Program-made: the position numbers and the translations under genes
DNA from: JAYWXI01 sp036016955
GTDB taxonomy: Bacteria; Bacteroidota; Bacteroidia; Flavobacteriales; Weeksellaceae
Reading direction: 5' to 3'
Assembly (NCBI RefSeq): GCF_036016955.1
Contig: NZ_JAYWXI010000001.1
Location: 237,339-301,338, forward strand
Length of the DNA: 64,000 nucleotides
Shown: positions 14,997 through 22,546 of the stretch, piece after piece
Numbering within the stretch: position 1 is the stretch's first letter
How the letters are laid out: each line of letters starts with the position of its first letter
The notes under the pieces: model-generated
Database searches by the model: none
The model's input: the letters and a program-made list of their open reading frames with translations, nothing else
What the model was told of the DNA's origin: nothing

Positions 14997-17024
14997 TTAC
15001 AAATCGTTAATAGCTCTGCTTCTTTGGTCTTGATGATTTTCTATATGGACATATTCTTCTTTCTCTTTCGTTTCCACCACTTCGCACTCTACATCTATAA
15101 AACTATTGGTGCTTTGCATTGTTCCTAATTTGCTGAGCTTTTTGGCTCTTATTTCTTTTTCAAAAGCATCAAACTTGCGGATATAATCCATTGCTTGTTT
15201 GTACTTTTCGGCGTCTGTATCTGTCCACTCTGCGTTTGAACGGTTGAAGGTTGGTACAGGTTCACACTTACAGATATATTCGCCATTTTGGTAGAGGTAA
15301 ACTTCTGTTACTTCTCCTTCCACAGGCATATAGTAAGCATCTACCTTGTAATTGTTTGGTGCCAGCATAGTAATCACTTGCGGATTTGGTAATTGGTACT
15401 TGCCGTACTGCACCTTTACATACTGATTTCTTAGAATGCTTGTTTCCGTATGTTCGCCAATGAACTGAGACAAGAGTGCTTTGTTGAGCTTTGGCAGGTT
15501 TGGATTCACATTTTCCAAAAACACCTCTAAGCGAGTTTTCCCAGGGAAACGCTCTTGGTCGTGGTGTAGCTCATTATTAAATAGGCGTTGCTCTTCCAGT
15601 TCCCACGCCACTATTTGCTCGTAATTAGCTTTGGCAAACTTGTAGTTGTCGTTTTGCTCGTCAAATATCTTTTGCCTTGTTACTCGGTTACTTTCCAGCC
15701 TTGCATAGTGGCGACCAACATTCTGGTGTCTATCTTTTTCGGTTCCATATTTCTTGGCTCTAATGCGGTTTTCTGCATACTTCTCTTGCGAGTTAGTAGG
15801 ATTACACCAACGAACGAAAGGAAATACATTACCCGCCTTCATTAGTCCCTCCGAAAAATCGCTTACCAAGTGTTTTTCTACCTCCATTTGCATCGGAATA
15901 CCTAAGCCGTGAGAGGCAGTAAACTGAAACATATTGCGGAGACAGTCCAAAAATAACTCGTGGTTTTTGCTCTTGCTGTGGGCAATCCCTATCATCGCAC
16001 CGCTCAAATCGTCAAAGGCATAGTAGGCCATCACTTTAGAGCCATCGAGCAACTTATGGTGCATAATATCACGGTCATCAAGTGATATTTTACTCATCGA
16101 GAACATTGGTGCGTGGCGGTGTACATGCGGACGCACTTTGTGGCTATAATCATAGTCGCCATTTCTGAACTTCGCTATAATGATTTGGTTTTCGGGCTTA
16201 TTGATATAGTTATTGATAGTGCTTTCGGATATTTCTACCATTTTACCTTTTTCATCAAAAAAGTTTTCACGCTCGTAAAGCTCACCTGTTTGCAGGTCGT
16301 ACACTTCCAAAGCTCCACCCATAAACTGCAAATACATATCGTGAGTGCTTTTCATATAAGGCTTATTAGGCAAACAATACAGGCTAATGATGAGCATTTC
16401 TATATCCTCATTTACCTTTCTTGCATTGTCTGAGCCTTCGCCCTTATGGATGAATGCCATATATCTATCCTTTAAATATTCGTTGTATTTTCTTTGCAGA
16501 CTTCTTGGATTGCTCGGTAGATTGTAAAGCCATTTATCTGTGTTAATTGCATTAACCGCATCGCTGATGTTTTGCCATATTTGGGTTTTCTTCTTGCCGA
16601 ATATTTTATTGCTTTTTACACGGTCTTTCATTATGGTTTCAATGGCATTTAAAATCATCGCATTGGTTGCCTTCTCGCGTTGCTTATCGAAAGTAAGTGG
16701 TTTGCCGTTTGGCTTTCTGTGTTGTGCATAAAAGTCAATCGCCTTTGGGTCTGGAACAATTTCGCCCTCTAGCAAATTTTTTACTAAAACATCTTCGGGT
16801 TTTCCGAGCGTACGCAAACAAAACTCTTTAATATCCACTCCTTTTACTACAGGCAAATCGTGAAACGACACCCACGCTTGATTTCCAAGTCCTTTACCTT
16901 CATTGGTGCGAACCAACTTACCTCTGCGACAAAGCATCTTATAGTAATCATAACTAATCAATGCCCAGTCTTCGTAGAGAAGTTTTGCAGGTATGGATAA
17001 TATGTTTTTTTGATAGTCGTACAC
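14997..17024 (-). CDS. Mu A-like DDE transposase
   Basis: The 675-residue protein has N-terminal DNA-binding regions, then a retroviral-integrase-type core at about residues 305-425, then a Mu-transposase C-terminal barrel and a B-interaction tail. Candidate catalytic residues are D316 in KISLDDRD, E381/E383 in MQMEVEKHL, and E414/E418 in NSQEKYAENR. The second position is glutamate, not aspartate; I believe this is usual for the Bacteroidota branch. It cuts and joins phage ends for integration and replicative transposition. Confidence 0.92.
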   Translation of the reverse strand: MYDYQKNILSIPAKLLYEDWALISYDYYKMLCRRGKLVRTNEGKGLGNQAWVSFHDLPVVKGVDIKEFCLRTLGKPEDVLVKNLLEGEIVPDPKAIDFYAQHRKPNGKPLTFDKQREKATNAMILNAIETIMKDRVKSNKIFGKKKTQIWQNISDAVNAINTDKWLYNLPSNPRSLQRKYNEYLKDRYMAFIHKGEGSDNARKVNEDIEMLIISLYCLPNKPYMKSTHDMYLQFMGGALEVYDLQTGELYERENFFDEKGKMVEISESTINNYINKPENQIIIAKFRNGDYDYSHKVRPHVHRHAPMFSMSKISLDDRDIMHHKLLDGSKVMAYYAFDDLSGAMIGIAHSKSKNHELFLDCLRNMFQFTASHGLGIPMQMEVEKHLVSDFSEGLMKAGNVFPFVRWCNPTNSQEKYAENRIRAKKYGTEKDRHQNVGRHYARLESNRVTRQKIFDEQNDNYKFAKANYEQIVAWELEEQRLFNNELHHDQERFPGKTRLEVFLENVNPNLPKLNKALLSQFIGEHTETSILRNQYVKVQYGKYQLPNPQVITMLAPNNYKVDAYYMPVEGEVTEVYLYQNGEYICKCEPVPTFNRSNAEWTDTDAEKYKQAMDYIRKFDAFEKEIRAKKLSKLGTMQSTNSFIDVECEVVETKEKEEYVHIENHQDQRSRAINDL

Positions 17025-17047
17025 TTATTTTTAGGTTTATAAGTTGC

Positions 17048-17093
17048 TCCCGAGGCGGTTTCGCTCCGCTTAACCAATCGCATTGGCTCGGGA
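17048..17093 (-). ncRNA. tRNA-like three-way junction in the transposase leader
   Basis: A 7-bp outer stem TCCCGAG/CTCGGGA encloses two hairpins: CCAAT/ATTGG with a 3-nt loop, and GCGG/CCGC with a 7-nt loop, joined by TTAA. On the minus strand the 7-nt-loop arm abuts the 3' strand of the 7-bp stem, as a T-arm does in tRNA. It ends 24 bp before the transposase ATG, so it could control A translation or be a processing signal. No CCA end or anticodon arm is seen. Confidence 0.5.
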
Positions 17094-17165
17094 TAAATCA
17101 CTATATTTGTGGTGTCTAATCAAAAATTATAGTGATGGTGCCTTTGTATATAATTAATGTTGATA

Positions 17166-17522
17166 TTATTGCTCCCAAGTACATAAACTCTGAGGAGGAA
17201 CTTCGCGATGTAATTGAGTCACATCTAATCTACCTTCGTTCGTTTGCGGTAGGATACGGTCGGTCAGAATGCAGCGTAGTCTATTATCCTCCAACTTTTC
17301 AACATAATAAACCTGAATCTGAACTCTGGTCGCTCCGCTTGGTCTCTTCCCTCTGTTTGGGGAAGAAGAAAATTGAGCAATTGTGGTTAGTGTACCAAGG
17401 TCTTTTAAGGCTTCTGGAGTACGAGTTGCCAGACTTTCACATATCTTGCGAGATGTCTCAATGGAAATTTTCCGAGAAGTGATGTTTTTATTCAACATTT
17501 TGTTAAGATTTGTACCTTTCAT
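17166..17522 (-). CDS. small early protein (118 aa)
   Basis: MKGTNLNKMLNKNITSRKIS begins a 118-residue basic protein; no family is recognised. It is chosen over the plus-strand frame at 17132-17482 because it follows the 57-aa early gene by 25 bp on the same strand and has an A-rich translation leader. The opposite frame has a TATATTTG at 17102-17109 but the wrong direction for the early operon. The choice is not certain. Confidence 0.5.
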   Translation of the reverse strand: MKGTNLNKMLNKNITSRKISIETSRKICESLATRTPEALKDLGTLTTIAQFSSSPNRGKRPSGATRVQIQVYYVEKLEDNRLRCILTDRILPQTNEGRLDVTQLHREVPPQSLCTWEQ

Positions 17523-17546
17523 AATTATTATTTTTAAGTATCCGTT

Positions 17547-17720
17547 TTATAAAGAGTTGAAAGACTTTAATATTTCCGCTCGGGTTGCCCTGCGAGTAAT
17601 CGTTTTTAGTGGCTTACCAAATAGAAGGTATTTTTCCTGCTTTGTAGATTTTGAAAGGTCTTCGTAATTGCGAATAACTTTCGTGCGTGTGCAAAAAATG
17701 CGGTGGATAGGGTTTTTCAT
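17547..17720 (-). CDS. small basic early protein (57 aa)
   Basis: The frame encodes MKNPIHRIFCTRTKVIRNYE and ends RATRAEILKSFNSL. Its ATG overlaps the TGA of the 110-aa gene (ATGA at 17717-17720), a standard coupling signal that supports expression. It is rich in Arg and Lys and could bind nucleic acid. No family is recognised. Confidence 0.5.
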   Translation of the reverse strand: MKNPIHRIFCTRTKVIRNYEDLSKSTKQEKYLLFGKPLKTITRRATRAEILKSFNSL

Positions 17721-18049
17721 TGATTTGGTATTTTTCTTAATTCTAAATCTGCTAAGGCTAGTGTATCCGTTTCTAGTAGTAGGTATTCTTCTTTCTCTTT
17801 TTTAAAGGTTTTAAATGAGTCTAAAAACATTTTGAGAGAAATCTCCTCAAAATCTCCTTCTTCTACTATATCTTCTATATATGGAGTGGATAGGTCTACT
17901 TCCATTTCATCAAAATCAAAACTTATAGCCTCTAGAAAAGAGCGTTCATAACATTCCACGCGACCTGTTACATAATAAAAGCTATCGCCGTCCCTGTAGC
18001 ATTTACCTATTTCTAAGTCTCCTTTTTTTGTAATTTTTTGTGATTTCAT
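17717..18049 (-). CDS. hypothetical acidic early protein (110 aa)
   Basis: MKSQKITKKGDLEIGKCYRD, then strands and an acidic stretch ISFDFDEMEVDLSTPYIEDI, ending in a leucine-rich helix. No family is recognised. It is the second gene of the early operon, 11 bp after the small DNA-binding gene, and is coupled to the next gene by ATGA. Confidence 0.6.
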   Translation of the reverse strand: MKSQKITKKGDLEIGKCYRDGDSFYYVTGRVECYERSFLEAISFDFDEMEVDLSTPYIEDIVEEGDFEEISLKMFLDSFKTFKKEKEEYLLLETDTLALADLELRKIPNQ

Positions 18050-18060
18050 AATTTTTTGGT

Positions 18061-18264
18061 TTATATCTTAGCTAATGTTTTATTAATTTCTACTTCGGCT
18101 TTTCTGTAATCCTCGCATATTTTGATGGAGGTTTCGCTGGTGCGGTCGCCGCGCAGGCTGGCGTAGATGAAGTGTGGCGAAGTGCCGTATTTCTTCCTTA
18201 ATTTTCGGATAATATCTTTATTGTAGATATTATAGTGCTTTGTTTTTTTCGTACTTTTGTCCAT
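18061..18264 (-). CDS. small DNA-binding protein (Ner/Cro-like)
   Basis: The 67-residue basic protein has a helix-turn-helix-like central region: DIIRKLRKKYGTSPHFIYAS, then LRGDRTSETSIKICEDYRKA. It is the first gene of the early operon, directly across the operator from the repressor, the place of ner in Mu and cro in lambda. It would turn down early or repressor transcription. The HTH reading is moderate; position is strong support. Confidence 0.65.
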   Translation of the reverse strand: MDKSTKKTKHYNIYNKDIIRKLRKKYGTSPHFIYASLRGDRTSETSIKICEDYRKAEVEINKTLAKI

Positions 18265-18295
18265 TGTTCAAATTGTTTACAATTGTTTTACAGGG

Positions 18296-18339
18296 CAAAT
18301 ATAAATACATTTTGTACTTAATAACAAATATTTGAGTAC
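18296..18339. promoter_or_regulatory. early promoter and repressor operator
   Basis: On the minus strand a -7 TATATTTG (18303-18296) and a TTG (18327-18325) with a 21-nt spacer form the early promoter. Overlapping it are an inverted repeat GTACT/AGTAC (18314-18318, 18335-18339) and two copies of a TACATTTT-TAC motif (18306 and 18337). A near-consensus AATATTTG for the repressor overlaps the early -33. Repressor binding here would block the early promoter. Confidence 0.6.
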
Positions 18340-18365
18340 ATTTTTTACATAAAATAGTTTAAAAA

Positions 18366-19055
18366 ATGGATAAATCATTGATTTTAAATAAAATAAAAGA
18401 GTATAAAAAATTTTCCTCTGATGCTGAATTCGCTCGTTTTTTAGGCATACCTGCTCAAAATATATCAAAATGGAGGGCAAGAAACACATATGATATAGAG
18501 TTATTATATACAAAATGCACCGAATTGAATCCAGAATGGCTATTGACAGGTAAGGGAGAGATGCTAAAAAGTAAACAAGGTGGCGAAGTAGAAAAATCTA
18601 AAAATTTAATCCCTTTCTATGACGATGTAGCAACCATTGGAGGAACAGATTTGGTCGCAGATACCTACAACGCAGTATCCGTGGCCACAGACTATATAGA
18701 CGCAGGAGATTGGTTCCCGAGTGCCACAGCTGCTATTAGACACTACGGCACCAGTATGGTGGAATATCCTAACGGCTGCATACTAGCCTTAAAGCGTATC
18801 TACGACACTAATAGCATTGTTTGGGGTAGAAATTATGTTATAGAAACAGACGAAATAAGAGTAACCAAGCGAATGCAAACCTGTAAAATGGATGATGAGT
18901 GCATTATGGCGTACAGCACCAATACAGAAACTTATCCCGACGGACAGCTAGTCCACGAGCCATTTAAAATAAGAAAAGAAAATATCAGAAGAATTTTCTT
19001 AGTCTTGGGTAGGGTGGTAAAAGAGTACAGCTCTGACCCTGTATTTGTAGGGTAG
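18366..19055 (+). CDS. CI-type prophage repressor with S24 peptidase-like domain
   Basis: The 229-residue repressor has an N-terminal CI helix-turn-helix (residues ~1-65, SDAEFARFLGIPAQNISKW and PEWLLTGKGEML) and a C-terminal LexA/S24-like domain with a serine motif HYGTSMVEYPNGC and a lysine in IRVTKRM. The Ser-Lys pair would allow RecA-stimulated self-cleavage, so induction by DNA damage is plausible. It reads outward toward the prophage end, as Mu c does. Confidence 0.85.
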   Translation: MDKSLILNKIKEYKKFSSDAEFARFLGIPAQNISKWRARNTYDIELLYTKCTELNPEWLLTGKGEMLKSKQGGEVEKSKNLIPFYDDVATIGGTDLVADTYNAVSVATDYIDAGDWFPSATAAIRHYGTSMVEYPNGCILALKRIYDTNSIVWGRNYVIETDEIRVTKRMQTCKMDDECIMAYSTNTETYPDGQLVHEPFKIRKENIRRIFLVLGRVVKEYSSDPVFVG

Positions 19056-19152
19056 TACGGTAAAGCTGTAAGAAACAATAGCGAAAATAGGTATAAAAGA
19101 TAGGTTTTTCGTTTTAAATAACTGATAAACAATATTTTACATTTATTTAAAC

Positions 19153-19243
19153 TTGCATTAAAAGTGTTAAACACCCACATTATAACTAAAAAAAAGGCGT
19201 TAAGTTGCAGTAAAAATGTATAAACACCCTCTTATAAAGTTAA
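19153..19243. repeat. direct repeats at the presumed Mu-left end (transposase sites)
   Basis: Two copies of a ~40-bp unit start at 19153 and 19205: TTGCATTAAAAGTGTTAAAC and TTGCAGTAAAAATGTATAAA, each followed by ACACCC and an A-rich tail. The spacing of 52 bp and location outside the repressor resemble the L1-L2 transposase sites of Mu. The exact terminal base cannot be set from one end alone. Confidence 0.5.
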
Positions 19244-19261
19244 AAAAAAACAATATTTTTG

Positions 19262-19294
19262 TCTCCCTAAGTATCTCCCTAAATGTCTCCCTAA
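19262..19294. repeat. three tandem TCTCCCTAA repeats, 12-bp period
   Basis: TCTCCCTAA begins at 19262, 19274 and 19286, with three variable bases between copies. They lie just outside the transposase-type repeats. They may be part of the prophage terminus or the flanking host sequence. Confidence 0.6.
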
Positions 19295-19299
19295 CATAA

Positions 19300-19622
19300 A
19301 AAATACATCTTTTGCGGGGTATAGTGCCCTCTTCTGTTAATGCCATCTAAAAGGATCATCGTTTACTCATTATAGGGCGTAAAAAAAGCCCCAAAAGGGG
19401 CGTTTTTGCGGTATTTTGGGGGTTTTTCAGGTAATCCTTATATTAATCTTAAAATGTTTCATTTTAATGCATTTTTCAGGGCCTCAAAAACTCAATTAAA
19501 ACTCAATTATCTTCAATTAAGTGTATATTTCGTTTAGTTTGCTTTTCAGGGGCTTTTTTCGCCTTAACGCCTTTATTTTTGGGCTTTTTCGGGCTTTTTT
19601 ATTCTATTCTAATTTGTATATT
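19300..19622. other. repeat-rich non-coding interval at the prophage-host border
   Basis: No gene is seen. The stretch holds a hairpin GCCCC-AAAA-GGGGC with A/T-runs (19381-19407), a 19-bp palindrome TTAAAATG-TTT-CATTTTAA (19449-19467), three copies of TCAATTA (about 19490-19520), and three TTTTCAGG motifs (about 19425, 19475 and 19540). The minus-strand lipoprotein ends at its right edge. Confidence 0.6.
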
Positions 19623-19850
19623 TTATTTTAAGGGGGATATTTTTATTGAGAGGATTCCATTGAATTTTTTTTCGCTAATCAATGCGTCCAGTTGATTTTT
19701 CAGAAGGTTTTTTTGAAAGGCCGTGATTGCAGAATCTACTGCCGCATTACGTTCTACTTTTTTATCGTCTTTGGTTTCGGTTTGGCAGGAAAGGATTCCC
19801 GAACAAGAAAGAAATACGATTAGCAAAGCAAGGAGAAAACGACTGTTCAT
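19623..19850 (-). CDS. small lipoprotein (75 aa)
   Basis: It begins MNSRFLLALLIVFLSCSGIL with a lipobox ending in Cys (LSC at residues 20-22), then a polar helical tail with AITAFQKNLLKNQLDALISE. It is anchored in the outer or inner membrane facing the periplasm. No further family. It is the first clearly host gene after the prophage end and is separate from gapA by a strong terminator. Confidence 0.6.
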   Translation of the reverse strand: MNSRFLLALLIVFLSCSGILSCQTETKDDKKVERNAAVDSAITAFQKNLLKNQLDALISEKKFNGILSIKISPLK

Positions 19851-19917
19851 TGGTTTGAAATTTGGGCAAAAATAAGGATTAAACTTTTTTATGGATTTGA
19901 AGCGCGGGCTTAAATAA

Positions 19918-19949
19918 AAAAAACTTCCGAATTTTTTCGGAAGTTTTTT
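19918..19949 (-). terminator. gapA terminator
   Basis: A 14-bp stem AAAAAACTTCCGAA/TTCGGAAGTTTTTT has a 4-nt loop and T-runs on both strands, just downstream of the gapA stop. Confidence 0.9.
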
Positions 19950-19970
19950 AGGGTTAAAAACCGATTGGGG

Positions 19971-20975
19971 TTACAAAGAAGCAGAGTAAACCAAAAGATC
20001 GGTTAGTTTGTTGGAATAACCGGTTTCGTTATCGTACCAAGATACTACTTTCACGAAAGTTGGCGAAAGCATGATACCGGCATCTTTGTCGAAGATGGAA
20101 GTTCGCTTGTCTCCGATGAAGTCCTGAGAAACAACCGCGTCTTCGGTGTACCCTAGGATGCCTTTCAATTCGCCTTCGGAAGCGGCTTTCATTGCTTTGG
20201 CAATTTCTTCGTAAGAGGTTTCTTTTTCCAATCTTGCGGTAAGGTCTACTACAGAAACATCGGCAGTTGGCACCCGGAAGGACATCCCCGTAAGTTTTCC
20301 GTTAAGGGAAGGGATTACTTTTCCTACGGCTTTTGCTGCACCAGTGGATGAAGGGATGATGTTCAGAAGCGCTGAACGACCGCCTCTCCAGTCTTTCATG
20401 GACGGACCGTCCACGGTTCTTTGGGTTGCGGTGGTTGCGTGAACGGTGGTCATAAGACCTTCAACGATACCGAAGTTGTCGTGAAGCACTTTAGCCAAAG
20501 GCGCAAGACAGTTGGTGGTGCAAGAAGCGTTGGAGAAAATAGCGGTATCGGCCGCAAGATCTTTGTGGTTTACGCCCATAACGTACATTGGGGTGTCGTC
20601 TTTGGAAGGAGCGGAAAGAACCACTTTTTTAGCTCCGGCATTCAGGTGGGCTTGTGCGGTTTCTTTGGTAAGGAAAAGCCCTGTGGATTCCACGATGTAT
20701 TCTGCGCCAACTTCGTTCCATTTTAGGTTGTTAGGGTCTTTTTCGGAAGTAACTCTTATTTTTTTACCGTTTACGATAAGGTCGTTACCTTCAACTTGGA
20801 TTTCTCCGTTAAATCTTCCGTGTACGGAATCGTACTTCATCATGTACGCCATGTATTCTGCGTTGATAAGGTCGTTGATCCCCACGATCTCGATGTTGTC
20901 TCTCTCGAGCATCGCGTTGAATACTAAACCTCCGATTCTTCCGAACCCGTTGATACCTACTTTGATTGTTGACAT
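19971..20975 (-). CDS. gapA: glyceraldehyde-3-phosphate dehydrogenase, type I
   Basis: The 334-residue glycolytic enzyme oxidises glyceraldehyde 3-phosphate to 1,3-bisphosphoglycerate in the cytoplasm with NAD. It has an N-terminal Rossmann motif INGFGRIGG, Asp35 after the second strand (NAD preference), the catalytic Cys152 in SNASCTTNC, and the C-terminal WYDNETGYSNK. Normal length. It lies 34 bp downstream of pfkA, so the two glycolytic genes probably share a transcript. Confidence 0.98.
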   Translation of the reverse strand: MSTIKVGINGFGRIGGLVFNAMLERDNIEIVGINDLINAEYMAYMMKYDSVHGRFNGEIQVEGNDLIVNGKKIRVTSEKDPNNLKWNEVGAEYIVESTGLFLTKETAQAHLNAGAKKVVLSAPSKDDTPMYVMGVNHKDLAADTAIFSNASCTTNCLAPLAKVLHDNFGIVEGLMTTVHATTATQRTVDGPSMKDWRGGRSALLNIIPSSTGAAKAVGKVIPSLNGKLTGMSFRVPTADVSVVDLTARLEKETSYEEIAKAMKAASEGELKGILGYTEDAVVSQDFIGDKRTSIFDKDAGIMLSPTFVKVVSWYDNETGYSNKLTDLLVYSASL

Positions 20976-21009
20976 AATGTTTAAAATTTAATTGTTTTTT
21001 CTATATTTC

Positions 21010-21999
21010 TTAAAGGGCCAAGATTTCCGAAATTTGGAGAAGATCTTGGTTGATTTCGTTGTGTTTTTTAATGGCGTCCTCGATTGGGGTGTAGACCAAT
21101 TGGTTGGATCTTATACCGGCCATTACATTGGTTAAGCCTTTCATTAGTCCAATTACGGCGCCATAGCCCAAACGGGAAGCTAATACGCGGTCGGCGCAGC
21201 TTGGGGATCCTCCTCTTTGGATGTGCCCCAAAACGGTAATTCTTATATCGTAGCTGGGGAATTCTTTTTTAGTGCTTTGGGCCAAATCGTAGATGTTGCC
21301 TAGTTTTTCGCCTTCGGCTACGACAACAATACTGGAATTTTTACCTCTTTTTTGAGCTTTTTTGAAAGTGTCGAACATTTCTTCCAAGCTGTCGTGCTGC
21401 TCGGGGATGAGGATGTCCACGGCTCCGGTGGCAATTCCGGAATTGAGGGCGATGAATCCCGCGTCGCGTCCCATTACTTCCACAAAGAATACGCGGCTGT
21501 GCGAGGTAGCGGTGTCGCGTATTTTGTCGATGGCTTCCATGGCGGTATTCAGTGCGGTGTCGTACCCGATGGTAAAGTCGGTTCCGAAAATATCATTGTC
21601 AATGGTTCCTGGGACGCCGATGACTTTTACGCCGTGTTCTTCGCTGAAAATTTGAGCTCCGGTAAAGGTTCCGTCTCCACCGATGCATACTAAGGCATCA
21701 ACGCCTTGGGCCTGACAATTTTCAAAGGCTTTTTTTCTTCCTTCGGGTGTGCGGAAGGCTTCCGATCGTGCCGATTTTAGAATTGTTCCTCCCAGATTGA
21801 TGATATTGCTTACCGATCGTGGCCCCATTTTGGTAAAATGACCTTCGATCAATCCGTTATACCCTTCCCTTATGCCTACAACTTCGAGTCCGTGGTAGAT
21901 GCAGGTTCTCACAACGGCACGTATTGCCGCGTTCATTCCGGGGGCGTCGCCTCCCGACGTCAAAACGCCAATCTTCTTTACTCTTGAATTCACCATCAT
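21010..21999 (-). CDS. pfkA: ATP-dependent 6-phosphofructokinase
   Basis: The enzyme phosphorylates fructose 6-phosphate, the committing step of glycolysis. Motifs are GVLTSGGDAPGMNAAIR, the GGDGT ATP-site loop, the catalytic TIDND segment and GHIQRGGSPSCADRVLASR. The ATG at 21999 gives 329 residues; the frame extends to 22029 without improving the family match. A consensus TAAATTTG (22034-22027, minus) supports a start below it. It forms an operon with gapA. Confidence 0.96.
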   Translation of the reverse strand: MMVNSRVKKIGVLTSGGDAPGMNAAIRAVVRTCIYHGLEVVGIREGYNGLIEGHFTKMGPRSVSNIINLGGTILKSARSEAFRTPEGRKKAFENCQAQGVDALVCIGGDGTFTGAQIFSEEHGVKVIGVPGTIDNDIFGTDFTIGYDTALNTAMEAIDKIRDTATSHSRVFFVEVMGRDAGFIALNSGIATGAVDILIPEQHDSLEEMFDTFKKAQKRGKNSSIVVVAEGEKLGNIYDLAQSTKKEFPSYDIRITVLGHIQRGGSPSCADRVLASRLGYGAVIGLMKGLTNVMAGIRSNQLVYTPIEDAIKKHNEINQDLLQISEILAL

Positions 22000-22026
22000 A
22001 GTTTTGTGTATATCTAATGTGAGTAG

Positions 22027-22099
22027 CAAATTTACAAAAAATCGGGTAAGTTTTTTACTGATTTATGGCATATCGTTTTTTAAAAAATCATTAAATTTG
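22027..22099. promoter_or_regulatory. divergent -7 elements for pfkA and the 22104 gene
   Basis: TAAATTTG occurs on the minus strand at 22034-22027 for pfkA and on the plus strand at 22092-22099 for the metal-receptor operon. The plus-strand element is only 5 nt before the ATG at 22104, so transcription would begin at or after that ATG; the true start of that gene may be further in. Confidence 0.5.
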
Positions 22100-22103
22100 T
22101 CGG

Positions 22104-22457
22104 ATGTTCAGAAATCGAATCATAAAACAAGGGGTGGCTTCGCTTATGGCGGTGCTTTACGCTTTTGTGGTTTTGGTTTCTGTTCAGACTCACCAGCACT
22201 CTCATTTGGGCGAGGGCGCATTGGGTTTTGGTAAAGCGGGCGATAACCCGGCGGTTTTCCTCAAGGGAGGCGAGGCAAAGGATTGTATTGCCTGCCATTT
22301 TATGACCAAAACCAAGTGGATGCAGCCTTTGGTTTTCGAGTTCGATTTTGCTGAAACAAAATGGTTGGGATCGGAATTTTACGAGGACGTTTGCCGATGG
22401 GAGACTTCCGACTTCTATACCCAGCCTCTTCGTGGGCCTCCCGTGGATTTGATATAG
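22104..22457 (+). CDS. small secreted/membrane protein upstream of TonB receptor
   Basis: The 117-residue protein has an N-terminal hydrophobic segment VASLMAVLYAFVVLVSVQTH that ends in a histidine cluster HQHSHLGEG, and a CIACH motif at mid-protein. The His cluster plus CxxCH suggests metal binding. It is followed by a TonB receptor and a His-rich lipoprotein, so all three likely act in uptake of a transition metal. The family is not named with certainty; the N-terminus may start at 22146 given the promoter position. Confidence 0.55.
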   Translation: MFRNRIIKQGVASLMAVLYAFVVLVSVQTHQHSHLGEGALGFGKAGDNPAVFLKGGEAKDCIACHFMTKTKWMQPLVFEFDFAETKWLGSEFYEDVCRWETSDFYTQPLRGPPVDLI

Positions 22458-22546
22458 TTTGTCTTTTTTGCTTTTCTTTTCGGGTTACGAGCTTGGGAAG
22501 AGGAAGCTTTTGGTATTACACTATTACAATCCATTTTAATCTAAAA

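Larger units (their letters stand above)
1..19300. mobile_element. Mu-like transposable prophage (left part off-window)
   Basis: The prophage is recognised by a Mu-A-type transposase next to a Mu-B-type ATPase, a DUF3164 protein and a GemA-like protein on the early side, and by Mu gp27/28/29/30/36-type head genes on the late side. The repressor is transcribed outward toward the right end, as Mu c is toward attL, so the Mu-left end should lie at about 19.1-19.3 kb, where two near-identical 35-40 bp direct repeats occur. The outer boundary is inferred; no target-site duplication can be checked because the other end is outside the window. Confidence 0.85.

Noticed and set aside
17132..17482. Plus-strand frame of 116 aa with an upstream TATATTTG
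   Set aside because: It opposes the early operon; the minus-strand frame in the same place follows a coupled early gene and has a better leader. Not fully settled.
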